Positions 45,792 through 54,641 of a stretch of 64,000 nucleotides of DNA are shown piece after piece. The notes beneath the pieces were generated by a model. It worked only from the letters and a program-made list of their open reading frames with translations, did no database searches and was not told the DNA's origin. Source of the stretch: Bacillus shivajii. Its GTDB lineage: Bacteria > Bacillota > Bacilli > Bacillales > Salisediminibacteriaceae. The first letter of the stretch is position 1; each line of letters opens with the position of its first letter. The stretch lies in the NCBI RefSeq assembly GCF_020519665.1, contig NZ_CP084703.1, positions 2,976,001 to 3,040,000 of the forward strand, given 5' to 3'. Both the position numbers and the translations under genes were made by a program.

Positions 45792-46550
45792 TTAATAAAA
45801 TAGTTGAAGGTATGTTTGCCACAAATAATCTCCGTAAAAATATGCAACGAGACTCCCTATTGCAATGTACGGTCCAAATGGAAGGGCCGTTTTTCTCCCC
45901 CAATTTTTCACTAGCATTCCTATCAATCCAACTATCGCACCGGTGAACGCTGCAAAAAACAGCGATAGTAATGTATTTTGGATTCCGAGAACTAGTCCAA
46001 TCACTGCATAAAGCTTAATATCTCCCCCACCCATGCCACCTTTAGAGACGATCGCAATAAGGAGAAGTAGACTAAAACCAATAAAAGCGCCAAGTAGCGC
46101 GGACCAAAATGGATCAAGTGGTGCTACTGTTAGGCGTAATAGTAAGATCGGAACAGCAAAAAGAATAAGTACTTTATCTAAAATTAAATAAGACGTAAGG
46201 TCGCTCACTGTAACAATCACTAAAAGTGAAATAAAAAGTAGCGATACGATAAGCTCTACGCTAAAACCGAAGTGGTAATAAGATAATAAAAATAAAAAAC
46301 CGGTTAAAAGCTCGATCCCTGGATAAATAGGTGAAATCGTTGTACGACACGTCTGGCACTTTCCCTTTAAAAAGATGTAAGAAATAACTGGTATTAATTC
46401 TAACGGTCGTAACGTTCGTTTACAAACAGAACAATGTGAACGAGGGTGAACGACAGACTCCTTGTTTGGAAGGCGTATGCCTATGACATTATAAAATGAA
46501 CCTAAGATTATGCCAATAACAAATAAATATATGTACATGACTGCCTCCAC
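45792..46550 (-). CDS. comC: Prepilin peptidase (PilD/ComC)
   Basis: A 252-residue aspartic protease with about seven membrane helices. The N-terminal cytoplasmic domain has two CxxC pairs (CSVCKRTL and CQTCRTTI), LGSFYNVIGIRLP is typical, and the catalytic aspartates are in VTVSDLTSYLILD and GGMGGGDIKLYAVIG. It cleaves the prepilin leader and methylates the new N-terminus. In B. subtilis comC occupies this same folC-spoIIB interval. Confidence 0.95.
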   Translation of the reverse strand: MEAVMYIYLFVIGIILGSFYNVIGIRLPNKESVVHPRSHCSVCKRTLRPLELIPVISYIFLKGKCQTCRTTISPIYPGIELLTGFLFLLSYYHFGFSVELIVSLLFISLLVIVTVSDLTSYLILDKVLILFAVPILLLRLTVAPLDPFWSALLGAFIGFSLLLLIAIVSKGGMGGGDIKLYAVIGLVLGIQNTLLSLFFAAFTGAIVGLIGMLVKNWGRKTALPFGPYIAIGSLVAYFYGDYLWQTYLQLFY

Positions 46551-47250
46551 TGCTTAGCACCACCTGACTATTTCGTTTGCAATGAATGAAATTATTTTTT
46601 GTTAAGTATCAAAACTTCATATTTATTATTAAGATACCCTAACAATAAGTTTAAAAATGATCCATTCGCTTTTGTCCACTCGCTTTCACCTCAAGGTACA
46701 AGTGCGACACCCGCTCACTCAAGGGAACTATACTTATTTTTATACTTCATAGCGCGAAATCACTTCACATGATAAGTCTACAATAAAAATTAAAATTCGT
46801 ACTTAAGTTTGACAGCTAATGTGCTCATTTTCACCTCTAGGCACAAGTGCGACATCCGTTCACCCTTCACTTCGATTGGGCTTACGGTGTCTTCTTTGCC
46901 GCGGACGATCCACGAGCCTCCTCGGCTCTTTGCAGTATTTCAAGTATGATATACATGAGCCTCTTGGGTCTCGTTTGGCTCGTACTTCCGCAGGAGTCTC
47001 GCGGGCATTCGCTCATTCAATTAATAAAAATAGGTTATTATAGTTAAAAAAAGAACTAAATATGTTCTATATATGTAAGTTTGGTCTTGAATTCGGTAAA
47101 TAAAGTCTAGTATCTCTATTATAGAAGGTTTTTAATGCAGAATAAACCGAAACGTGTGGAAGTTTAGATAATCTTGTTGTACCGAATCAAATGTGCGATA
47201 TTAATAAACTCCATTCACACTTAGAGCCTATCAAAGTCAATATTATGTAA
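46551..47250. repeat. Intergenic region with degenerate repeat copies
   Basis: Two degenerate copies of the mosaic repeat (about 46670-46730 and 46830-47010) share CACAAGTGCGACA(C/T)CCG(C/T)TCAC and CGCAGGAGTCTCGCGGGC pieces. There are no terminal repeats and no credible gene; A/T-rich spacer surrounds them. Confidence 0.45.
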
Positions 47251-47284
47251 AAAAATCCCTTTCTGATTAGGAAAGGGATTTAAG
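47251..47284 (-). terminator. Terminator of the pilin gene
   Basis: AAATCCCTTTC pairs perfectly with GAAAGGGATTT (11 bp, 7-base loop), followed by a T-run on the minus strand. It makes the pilin transcript monocistronic. Confidence 0.88.
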
Positions 47285-47298
47285 ATTAAATGTTAAAA

Positions 47299-47799
47299 TT
47301 ACAAGTCGTTATTTATCAAGTCTCTTTTACGCTCTCTAATTTCAGAAATATTGACAGCATTATCATGGCCATGGGTGTCAGTTCCGTCTACAAAAACATC
47401 TTCAGGACCACCGTCAGCAATAACTAATCTTACATAATACTGATAATTTCCTGTCTCCTCATCTTGAGAAAAGTAAACTCTTGATAAGTTACCATTATAA
47501 TCGCTATCACCTGAAGGATTATCCGGGAACGATTCAATATAACCATCACCAACTAAGTCATCAAGAGAAATTTCTTCATTTTCTACTATTCCACCTGTCA
47601 CCATCAACCTCGCGGCATTTGCCATCTGCTCTGCATTCGCAATATGTGCATCTTTTTGTGCATTATTAATAATTCCCCCGATTGACGGTACAGCGATTGC
47701 TGAAATGATTCCTAAAATCACGATAACTGCTAATAACTCAACTAGAGTTAAACCTTTTTGATTTTTAAGTGCTTTACGCATTCTTTCTATTTTTTTCAC
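47299..47799 (-). CDS. pilA: Major type IV pilin precursor
   Basis: A 166-residue prepilin. A short basic leader ends in QKG, then LTLVELLAVIVILGIISAIAVP, the class III signal with the cleavage site after Gly and Glu at mature position 5. An extended N-terminal helix is followed by a compact acidic head without cysteines. It is processed by the prepilin peptidase encoded downstream. The start is GTG at 47799, eight bases after AAGGAGG. A c-di-GMP-II riboswitch and terminator lie in its leader. Confidence 0.93.
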   Translation of the reverse strand: MKKIERMRKALKNQKGLTLVELLAVIVILGIISAIAVPSIGGIINNAQKDAHIANAEQMANAARLMVTGGIVENEEISLDDLVGDGYIESFPDNPSGDSDYNGNLSRVYFSQDEETGNYQYYVRLVIADGGPEDVFVDGTDTHGHDNAVNISEIRERKRDLINNDL

Positions 47800-47948
47800 C
47801 TAAGATTCCTCCTTAATTATATAAAAAGATAAATTCCATCTGAACTTTTTCCCTTTAACTATGACTGATAAACTTAGCAGCAAATAAATACATAAAACTG
47901 TACTTCTATTCCACTACTAGCCACCTCCAAAATATGGTAGAACGATGT

Positions 47949-47979
47949 AAAAATGACCAATCAATACGTTAGATTGGCC
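47949..47979 (-). terminator. Riboswitch-controlled terminator before pilin
   Basis: GGCCAATC (47972-47979) pairs with GATTGGTC (47955-47962; one G-T), followed by ATTTTTAC. The first arm overlaps the 3' end of the aptamer. Confidence 0.8.
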
Positions 47980-48045
47980 GGTTGCACTACTCGCTCCAAG
48001 TTAACCAAGTGCCCAAATAGAGTTAACCTTTCTTCGCTTCCTATT
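47972..48045 (-). ncRNA. c-di-GMP-II riboswitch aptamer upstream of pilin
   Basis: On the minus strand GGAAGCGAAGAAAGG, TATTTGGGCACTTGG and GCGAGTAGTGCAACCGGCC match the conserved blocks of the class II cyclic-di-GMP riboswitch and the second copy at 13524-13599. GGTTAAC and GTTAACTT can form the inner helix. The terminator's 5' arm is the aptamer's 3' strand, so ligand binding should permit pilin transcription. P1 is weaker than in the other copy. No covariance search was possible. Confidence 0.87.
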
Positions 48046-48064
48046 CCATTTCGTTCATGATTCT

Positions 48065-48070
48065 ATTATA
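48065..48070 (-). promoter_or_regulatory. -10 box of the pilin transcript
   Basis: TATAAT on the minus strand, ~20 bases before the aptamer. The -35 region (TTCTTT at 17 bases) is weak. Confidence 0.45.
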
Positions 48071-48162
48071 CTTTATATCATCGATAAAAAGAACTACTTT
48101 CCATAAATATTTAGAGGTAAATTTGTAGAATTTTAGTAATTTTGGAATAGTTCTCGTATAAC

Positions 48163-49383
48163 TTAGCCAATTGTGTCAAATATTTCAAACATTGGAATCG
48201 CAATTGCAGCGACGATAACACCGACAACTGCTGCAAGTACAACGATTAAGATCGGTTCAAGCATCGTTTTTAACCGTTCTGTCGCTTCATCTACTTCCGC
48301 CTCGTAAAAATCTGCAATCTTTCCTAGCATTTGATCTAATGACCCGGTTTTTTCACCTACTACGACCATTTGTGTGACTAAAGGGGGGAAAAACCAATGC
48401 TCTTCCATCGGTGAGGCGATTGATTCTCCTCTTTCTAACGATTTTCTTGCATCACGGATTACTTTTGCTAGTACTTCATTCCCTACCACTTTTTCAACAA
48501 TGGATGTTGCTTGTAAAACAGGCACGGAGGTTTCAAATAACGAACTCCAAGTTCTACTCATTCTTGCAATGGCTGCTTTTTGCAAAACAGGTCCAAATAT
48601 CGGTAATTTTATGAGTGCGTAATCTAAATAATACTTGTATTTCTTATTTTGTTTTGCATACCAAATTCCTCCTGCAACTAAGCCATTAATTAAGAAAAAG
48701 AGCCAGAAGAACCGTTGCATAAAGTTTCCGGCTGATAAAACAAAAGCCGTTAACGGTGGAAGGTCGGCGCCAAAGCTTGTAAACATTCCAGCAAATGTTG
48801 GGACAACGACAGAAAGAAGGAAAATGACAACCCCTATTGAAACAATTCCAACAACTGTCGGATACGATATAGCAGAAATGACTTTTTGTTTCGTTCGATG
48901 TTGCTTTTCGTAATAATCTGCTAACCTTTCTAGTACTTCATCCATGTTTCCGCCTGCTTCTCCAGCTTTGACCATGTTCGTAAATAACGGTGGAAACACT
49001 TTTCGATGCTTTTCAGCTGCTTCAGAGAATGAAACTCCTTCGCGTATCTCTTCTTCGACCTCTAATAACGTTTGCTTCAACAACTTATTTGTCGATTGCT
49101 CCGCCAACAATTGAATACTATTTACGAGAGAGATCCCTGCTTTTAATAACGTAGAGAACTGGCGTAAAAAGACGACAAGTTCTTTAGATTTGATACGCTG
49201 AAATAACGTAATCTCTTTATAGAGTAGACTATCTAAATGATTTAATTCAAAAATCGCAATGCCTTTTCTTTTTAAAGCTTCACGTGCTTCTCTTTCCGTA
49301 TTCGCTTTTATTTTCCCTGTCTTCTCATTACCTTCACGGCTTCTACCTCGGTATTGATACATTGGCATTGTTACTTCACTCAC
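48163..49383 (-). CDS. pilC: Type IV pilus inner-membrane platform protein PilC
   Basis: About 400 residues, two GspF-type cytoplasmic domains each followed by membrane helices. MYQYRGRSREGNEKTGKI at the start, FLRQFSTLLKAGISL and FPPLFTNMVKAGEAGGNMDEVLERLADYYE, then FFPPLVTQMVVVGEKTGSLDQMLGKIADFYE, are classic. It couples the PilB/PilT motors to pilin assembly. GTG at 49383 overlaps the pilT stop by eight bases; ATGs at 49368 and 49362 are alternatives with no better site. Confidence 0.95.
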   Translation of the reverse strand: MSEVTMPMYQYRGRSREGNEKTGKIKANTEREAREALKRKGIAIFELNHLDSLLYKEITLFQRIKSKELVVFLRQFSTLLKAGISLVNSIQLLAEQSTNKLLKQTLLEVEEEIREGVSFSEAAEKHRKVFPPLFTNMVKAGEAGGNMDEVLERLADYYEKQHRTKQKVISAISYPTVVGIVSIGVVIFLLSVVVPTFAGMFTSFGADLPPLTAFVLSAGNFMQRFFWLFFLINGLVAGGIWYAKQNKKYKYYLDYALIKLPIFGPVLQKAAIARMSRTWSSLFETSVPVLQATSIVEKVVGNEVLAKVIRDARKSLERGESIASPMEEHWFFPPLVTQMVVVGEKTGSLDQMLGKIADFYEAEVDEATERLKTMLEPILIVVLAAVVGVIVAAIAIPMFEIFDTIG

Positions 49384-50407
49384 TTATAAAATAGGATGCA
49401 GTTTCTTTTGAAATCACTTCTTGCTCAAGTAGTTCTTGAATAGACATGCTCATCGTATGCATTCCTTGCGATTTACTCGTTTGCATTACACTAGGAATTT
49501 GATATATCTTTTCATTTCGAATTAAGTTCCTTACTGCGGGTGTATTAATTAACACTTCTGTTGCTGCCATTCTCCCTGTGCCATTTGTCGTTCTCAACAA
49601 TCTTTGTGAAATGACAGAGGTTAATACGGCTGCAACTTGAATACGAATTTGTCCTTGTTGCCCCCCTGGGAACACATCGATAATTCGATCAATTGTAGAA
49701 GGAGCATCTGTTGTATGTAACGTTCCTAATACGAGGTGTCCTGTTTCCGCTGCCGTAATTGCCGTACTAATCGTTTCTAAGTCACGCATTTCCCCGACTA
49801 AAATGACATCTGGATCCTGCCTTAGAGAGGCTCTCAGTGCATTCGCAAAGTTTTGTGTATCAAAGCCTATTTCACGCTGATCTATGATCGATTCTTGATG
49901 TTTATGTAAGTATTCAATGGGGTCTTCTAACGTAATGATATGACGATTCATCGTTTTATTCATATAGTCAATCATCGCTGCAAGCGTCGTCGATTTACCA
50001 GACCCCGTTGGCCCAGTGACTAAAACGAGTCCTTGCGGTTTTTCTGCAATCTCTTTTAATGAGTCTGGCATATTTAATTCATCTAAGCTTGGAATAGAAG
50101 TTGGAATGACTCGTATGGCAATACTCACACAAGACCTTTGAAAATAAGCGTTAATTCGAAATCTTGACAAACGTGGAATCCCATAGGAAAAGTCCAGTTC
50201 ACCTTTTTTCTCAAACTTCGCCCACAATGCTTCCGGAACGATAGATCTTGCCATTTCTTCTGTATCTTGAGGCTTTAAAAATTGATCCCCTTGTTTTCTC
50301 AACTCTCCATTAATTCGAAAAACAGGAGCAATTCCTACAGTCAAATGGATATCTGACGCCCCCATCTCATAAGCCGTCCTTAACAACTCATCAAGTCTTT
50401 CCTTCAT
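49376..50407 (-). CDS. pilT: Type IV pilus retraction ATPase PilT
   Basis: A 343-residue hexameric ATPase. GASDIHLTVG at the start, Walker A VTGPTGSGKSTT, Asp box TLEDPIEYLHKHQ, Walker B DPDVILVGEMRDLET and the His box GHLVLGTLHT are present. Its presence beside PilB means pili are likely retractile (twitching, DNA uptake), unlike the B. subtilis ComG pseudopilus, which has no PilT. Confidence 0.95.
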   Translation of the reverse strand: MKERLDELLRTAYEMGASDIHLTVGIAPVFRINGELRKQGDQFLKPQDTEEMARSIVPEALWAKFEKKGELDFSYGIPRLSRFRINAYFQRSCVSIAIRVIPTSIPSLDELNMPDSLKEIAEKPQGLVLVTGPTGSGKSTTLAAMIDYMNKTMNRHIITLEDPIEYLHKHQESIIDQREIGFDTQNFANALRASLRQDPDVILVGEMRDLETISTAITAAETGHLVLGTLHTTDAPSTIDRIIDVFPGGQQGQIRIQVAAVLTSVISQRLLRTTNGTGRMAATEVLINTPAVRNLIRNEKIYQIPSVMQTSKSQGMHTMSMSIQELLEQEVISKETASYFISE

Positions 50408-50427
50408 GTTCTCCCTCCTTCACTTTG

Positions 50428-52095
50428 TTAGTCATCAGCTGCGACTCGATATACTTCTTCAATTGTCGTATGGCCTAGTTTCGCTTTAAACAAACCATCG
50501 TCGATGAGAAAAATCATATCTTGACTTAACGCATACTGTTTAATTTGCGACATAGGCTCTTTGTTTAAAACCATCTTTCTGATCTCATCATCAATAACTA
50601 ACACTTCTTGAATCGCGATTCTTCCTTTGTAACCAGTATTGTTACATTCATTACAGCCACGCCCACGATAAAGCGCTCGGCATTCCATCCCTCTATTTGT
50701 AAAGGTTTCTATTTCTGCCTTCGTCGGTTCATACGATTCTTTACATTCGGGGCAAATCGTACGTACTAGCCTTTGTGCCACAATTCCACTTAAAGAAGAC
50801 ATAACAAGGAATGCTTCGATCCCCATTTCAATGAGTCTTGGAATCGTTGCGATGGCACTATTTGTATGAAGCGTACTAAAAACGAGGTGACCTGTTAATG
50901 AAGCCCTTACCGCAATTTCAGCAGTATCTCTGTCTCGAATCTCACCAACCATAACGATATTTGGGTCTTGTCTTAACATCGATCTAAGACCTTCTGCAAA
51001 GGTTAGTCCAATTTTCGGGTTGACTTGAACTTGGTTAATTCCTTCAATTTGATATTCCACAGGGTCTTCAATCGTAATAATATTTATTTCTTCGTTGTTT
51101 AAGTAATTAAGTGCTGCATATAACGTTGACGTTTTCCCTGATCCTGTTGGACCTGTAATTAAAACCATTCCTGAGTTTCGATTTAATAGTTGTTTAAACT
51201 TTTCACGACTCACTTTATTAAAGTCAAGTTGTGATACTTCGGTAATTGTATTACTTAAATCAAGGACACGAACAACAATTTTCTCTCCAAACACAGTAGG
51301 CATCGTCGAAATTCTTAAATCGACTTCCCGCTCGTCAAAAGATACTTTCACACGACCGTCTTGAGGCATGCGTGTTTCTGTAATATTTAAATTCGCCATA
51401 ATTTTAATTCTTGCCGTTAAGGCATTTTGAAAGTGTTTAGGAAGAGCTTGTTCTGTTTTTAATACGCCATCAATACGATACCTAATTAAAATCTTTTTTT
51501 GTTGGGGGTCAATATGAATGTCGCTTGCTTGTTGCTGAAGTCCTGAAACGAAAAGCTGATTGACCATTCTTACAACAGGCGCATCCTCTGAATCATCCAA
51601 CAAGTCACTGCCATTTATAGCATCTTCTTCGAGCTCTTCCACCGAAAATTCCTTCATAGATGGTTCTAACTCGTAATATTTATAAATCGCTTGCTGAATG
51701 TCTTTTTTTGTAGCAATTGCCACTTCAATTTCAAAGCCTGTCGTCATCCTTAAATCGTCAACAGCAACATAATCCATTGGATCGGCCATCGCTACTTGCA
51801 GTTTGTTACCCGTACGCTTAATCGGAAAGACAAGGTTCCGCCGTGCAAATTCTTTTGGAACGATGGAGACAATTTGGCTATCAACAGGGTATTTATTCAA
51901 GGCAACGTGGGGAATCCCTAATTGAAATTCCAATACTTCAATGAGTTGCTTTTCCGTTATCAACCCTTTTTCTAAAAGAGCATCCCCTAACTTTTGCCCT
52001 TTTTCCTTACCTTTCACCGTCTCTTCAACTTGTTCTTTCGTTAATATTCCTGAGTCAACGAGAAGGTCGCCAAGCCGTTTCCTGTTTTGTACCAT
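50428..52095 (-). CDS. pilB: Type IV pilus assembly ATPase PilB with MshEN-type domain
   Basis: A 555-residue extension ATPase. The N-terminal ~150 residues resemble the MshEN domain: RLGDLLVDSGILTKEQVEETV and KLGDALLEKGLITEKQLIEVLEFQLG are two copies of the motif that binds c-di-GMP in MshE-type ATPases. The core has Walker A ITGPTGSGKTSTL, TIEDPVEYQIEG, DPNIVMVGEIRD, GHLVFSTLHTN and a zinc-binding tetracysteine (CPEC ... CNEC). First of three overlapping or closely spaced motor genes. The ATG follows AAGGAGGAGG. Confidence 0.93.
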   Translation of the reverse strand: MVQNRKRLGDLLVDSGILTKEQVEETVKGKEKGQKLGDALLEKGLITEKQLIEVLEFQLGIPHVALNKYPVDSQIVSIVPKEFARRNLVFPIKRTGNKLQVAMADPMDYVAVDDLRMTTGFEIEVAIATKKDIQQAIYKYYELEPSMKEFSVEELEEDAINGSDLLDDSEDAPVVRMVNQLFVSGLQQQASDIHIDPQQKKILIRYRIDGVLKTEQALPKHFQNALTARIKIMANLNITETRMPQDGRVKVSFDEREVDLRISTMPTVFGEKIVVRVLDLSNTITEVSQLDFNKVSREKFKQLLNRNSGMVLITGPTGSGKTSTLYAALNYLNNEEINIITIEDPVEYQIEGINQVQVNPKIGLTFAEGLRSMLRQDPNIVMVGEIRDRDTAEIAVRASLTGHLVFSTLHTNSAIATIPRLIEMGIEAFLVMSSLSGIVAQRLVRTICPECKESYEPTKAEIETFTNRGMECRALYRGRGCNECNNTGYKGRIAIQEVLVIDDEIRKMVLNKEPMSQIKQYALSQDMIFLIDDGLFKAKLGHTTIEEVYRVAADD

Positions 52096-52163
52096 TGGCC
52101 TCCTCCTTTCTATTCATCATGCTGTAACTTAAAGTCGAAACAAATGTTTAAGCTGACACGTTA

Positions 52164-53702
52164 TTACTCATATCCTTTAATCGGATTTCCATCTTCATCA
52201 GTGCCATCAAATCGATCGGGATCGTCGTCCTCATCATCTTGGTCACCATTACCATTTGTCCCATCATCATTTTGATCGCCATTTCCATTTGTTCCATCAT
52301 CATCTTGGTCGCCATTTCCATTCGAATCACTAGGAGGGACTTCACCATTTTCACCATCTCCATTCGGTCCACCAGGTTGTGATGGAGAACCGTTACCGTT
52401 GCCAATTTGGCCGTCCTCATCATCCCAACCATTTCCATTGTCATTACCGTTTCCATTAAAGTATTCATCTAAGAAATCTTCTAATGAAGGATCTTCACCC
52501 TGTTCTTCCTGAAGCTCGTCTTCCTCTTCTCCTGCTCGACGGTCTTCAATACTTCTTTCTTCTAAACGGTGGATTGGTGCATAGTAATCTTCAGCGACAA
52601 TCTCTTCATATTTTAATTCACCTTCAAAGTCATAAATCGTTCGTAGCGTTCGAGAATGATATCCTTGTTCACCACTTTCAATAGTTCGCTGACTACCTCT
52701 ATTTACATTACTTGAATACCGCACTCGTGTCTTCGGTTCGATTCGCTCGATTTCTTCTACTTCCACTTCAATCGTATAAGGAAATGCATAACCAACTAAC
52801 TCAACTGTTAACATTCCACGGTTATTCATTGAAAAATGAAGTTCATACTCATAATAATTAGGATTTTCAAATACAAGGTCACGTAAATATAACTCCACAT
52901 AAGCGTCATAACCGAGTGGTATGCTGTCATAAAGCTTGTACCGTTGGTGACGTTCAATGAGTTCAAAATTTGTATGCAAAAGTGCTTCATAAACAGCAGA
53001 GCTAAGTATTGATAAGTTCTCACCATCTACCGCTTCAATATTGTGATCTTCTAACATTGATAAAAAAGAAAAGGCATGGTCTTTTGGTATTGTAACGACA
53101 TCCAACTGATCAACCATTGATTCAAGCATTGGTGAAGTAACACCAGATCGTATAGACGTACTTAGGACAACCTCTTCTGGTTGAGCTACTTCATCTAAAA
53201 ATGTATGTAAAGAAATTTCTATGTCGCCTTTCGGTAAACTTGAAAGTTCTGATTCAAGACTTTCCTTTAACTCTAAGGTATCAACATGTTTCTCCATCTC
53301 TTCATAAAACGGAAATTGAGAAACAACTTCCTCTAATTCTGTTTCATTGACTTCAACTAGGAAAGAATCATTCATGTCAGTACCTTGAAACAACAGGTCA
53401 ATTGTTTCTTCGACTCGAATATTTATCGCATTCATCGGTATTCGAAACGATCGGTCAAACCAACGAATGGTTAAGTCTGTTTCTTCTTCCCAAACATTGA
53501 CCTCTTCTTCAGCAGCAGTAACTGCTTCACTTTTTGTCATTTTGGATATATCTACAGAGGCAATATGAGTTTCACGCTCAAACTGCTCTTCTTTCCACCA
53601 CATTTCATACATTAATGTACTTGTATATGTAAACAAAGATAGAAATACCACACTTCCGAGCATGACAAAAAACGTTGCAGCAAACCATTGTCGTGTTCCC
53701 AT
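52164..53702 (-). CDS. VanW/G5-like secreted wall protein in the pilus operon
   Basis: A 512-residue protein with one N-terminal membrane anchor (~8-32), an alpha/beta extracytoplasmic region with VDISKMTKSEAV-like peptidoglycan-binding sequence and a VanW-like middle, then a G5-like stretch with TIESGEQGYHSRTLRTIYDFEGEL. The last ~110 residues are low complexity, with three 11-residue repeats of the GNGDQDDDGTN type. Domain calls are tentative. Its place directly before pilB suggests a role in passing or anchoring pili through the thick wall; this is inference. Confidence 0.65.
   Translation of the reverse strand: MGTRQWFAATFFVMLGSVVFLSLFTYTSTLMYEMWWKEEQFERETHIASVDISKMTKSEAVTAAEEEVNVWEEETDLTIRWFDRSFRIPMNAINIRVEETIDLLFQGTDMNDSFLVEVNETELEEVVSQFPFYEEMEKHVDTLELKESLESELSSLPKGDIEISLHTFLDEVAQPEEVVLSTSIRSGVTSPMLESMVDQLDVVTIPKDHAFSFLSMLEDHNIEAVDGENLSILSSAVYEALLHTNFELIERHQRYKLYDSIPLGYDAYVELYLRDLVFENPNYYEYELHFSMNNRGMLTVELVGYAFPYTIEVEVEEIERIEPKTRVRYSSNVNRGSQRTIESGEQGYHSRTLRTIYDFEGELKYEEIVAEDYYAPIHRLEERSIEDRRAGEEEDELQEEQGEDPSLEDFLDEYFNGNGNDNGNGWDDEDGQIGNGNGSPSQPGGPNGDGENGEVPPSDSNGNGDQDDDGTNGNGDQNDDGTNGNGDQDDEDDDPDRFDGTDEDGNPIKGYE
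52223..52325 (-). repeat. 33-bp coding tandem repeat
   Basis: Three near-identical 33-base units encode GNGDQ(D/N)D(D/E)... repeats in the acidic tail of the VanW/G5-like protein. Such tracts often vary in copy number between strains. Confidence 0.7.
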
Positions 53703-53732
53703 TGTTGCCCCCCTAACTTACTTTCTTTCTAT

Positions 53733-54611
53733 TTACTCTTCCTCTAATTCCTCAAATAATTTCTTTCTTCTTTTTATAAAGTCTTTTTCATCTTGACTTT
53801 CTTTAATTCTTTTTGGCAATTCATTACTATCTGTATTTATTGAATCGTCCTCATGATCAACACGATCTGTTTTTATTGTGTCATTCTCCTGATCAACACT
53901 TCTCTTTGGTAAAACGTCTTCCATTTCAGAAAGGGTATCCTTTTTATAGATCGGTTCTTCCTCATCATCTAATAAATGTTTCCGCTCAACCCCGTCAAAT
54001 AACGATTCAATATCATCCGATGGTTCTTCATTACGATCTATATTTTCTTTCTCTTCACTCTCATTTCGTAAAATAGTTTCTTCACTTGTCTTTTCATCGA
54101 CCTCATTTACAGAATTCTCGTCTACTTCTTCGGCCTTATTTGAATCGTCATCATTTTGTTTGTTCTCCGCACCTTCTTCAAACAGTGCATCAATTTCATC
54201 TTGGTTTAAAGAGCCTGCACTTTTCGGTGAAGGCGTTTTTTGGTGTGACTGAATAAGGGAAGCTGCATCGTTCTTTTGATTCACATTACCTTCTACACGG
54301 TCATTACCGTTCTCTTCATTTTCTTCTTCAGCTTGCCTTCTCTCGTCTACCTCATCTTTTTCATCGATATCACGCTCTTGTAAGTTCATTCTTGTAGCGA
54401 TAACATAGGAAAAAATGATGAGCATCAATAACAGCGCAGCCACTGCATAACTCCAATGATAGTACAAATAAATACCATATGCACTTATTGTAGAAAAACA
54501 GGCAATCAATACGAGAAGAACAATCACTTTCCGTTGAAAAATAGTTGGAAGCATTAACAGTAATAGTAATAAAATAACTGTTCCGATAAATATAAAGATC
54601 ATTTCAAGCAC
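53733..54611 (-). CDS. Membrane protein with acidic, disordered tail
   Basis: About 292 residues. Three membrane helices (~5-80) are followed by ~200 residues rich in D, E, K and N with no fold evident; DEIDALFEEG and DDIESLFDGVERK are repeated short motifs resembling each other (D-E/D-I-(D/E)-x-L-F). I do not recognise the family. GTG at 54611 is chosen because AAGGTGAAAG precedes it. A longer frame upstream reads through the MITE and is discarded. It is first in the pilus gene cluster. Confidence 0.65.
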   Translation of the reverse strand: MLEMIFIFIGTVILLLLLLMLPTIFQRKVIVLLVLIACFSTISAYGIYLYYHWSYAVAALLLMLIIFSYVIATRMNLQERDIDEKDEVDERRQAEEENEENGNDRVEGNVNQKNDAASLIQSHQKTPSPKSAGSLNQDEIDALFEEGAENKQNDDDSNKAEEVDENSVNEVDEKTSEETILRNESEEKENIDRNEEPSDDIESLFDGVERKHLLDDEEEPIYKKDTLSEMEDVLPKRSVDQENDTIKTDRVDHEDDSINTDSNELPKRIKESQDEKDFIKRRKKLFEELEEE

Positions 54612-54641
54612 TCTTTCACCTTCTTCTAAAGCAGTCGTATT

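Noticed and set aside
46819-47047. Two overlapping ~70 codon genes upstream of pilD
   Set aside because: They lie in a degenerate repeat copy and show no protein-like pattern.
47299-52095. Competence pseudopilus (comG) operon
   Set aside because: Presence of PilT, PilM, PilN and PilO, and the absence of the small ComGD-GG pseudopilins, favour a true type IV pilus.
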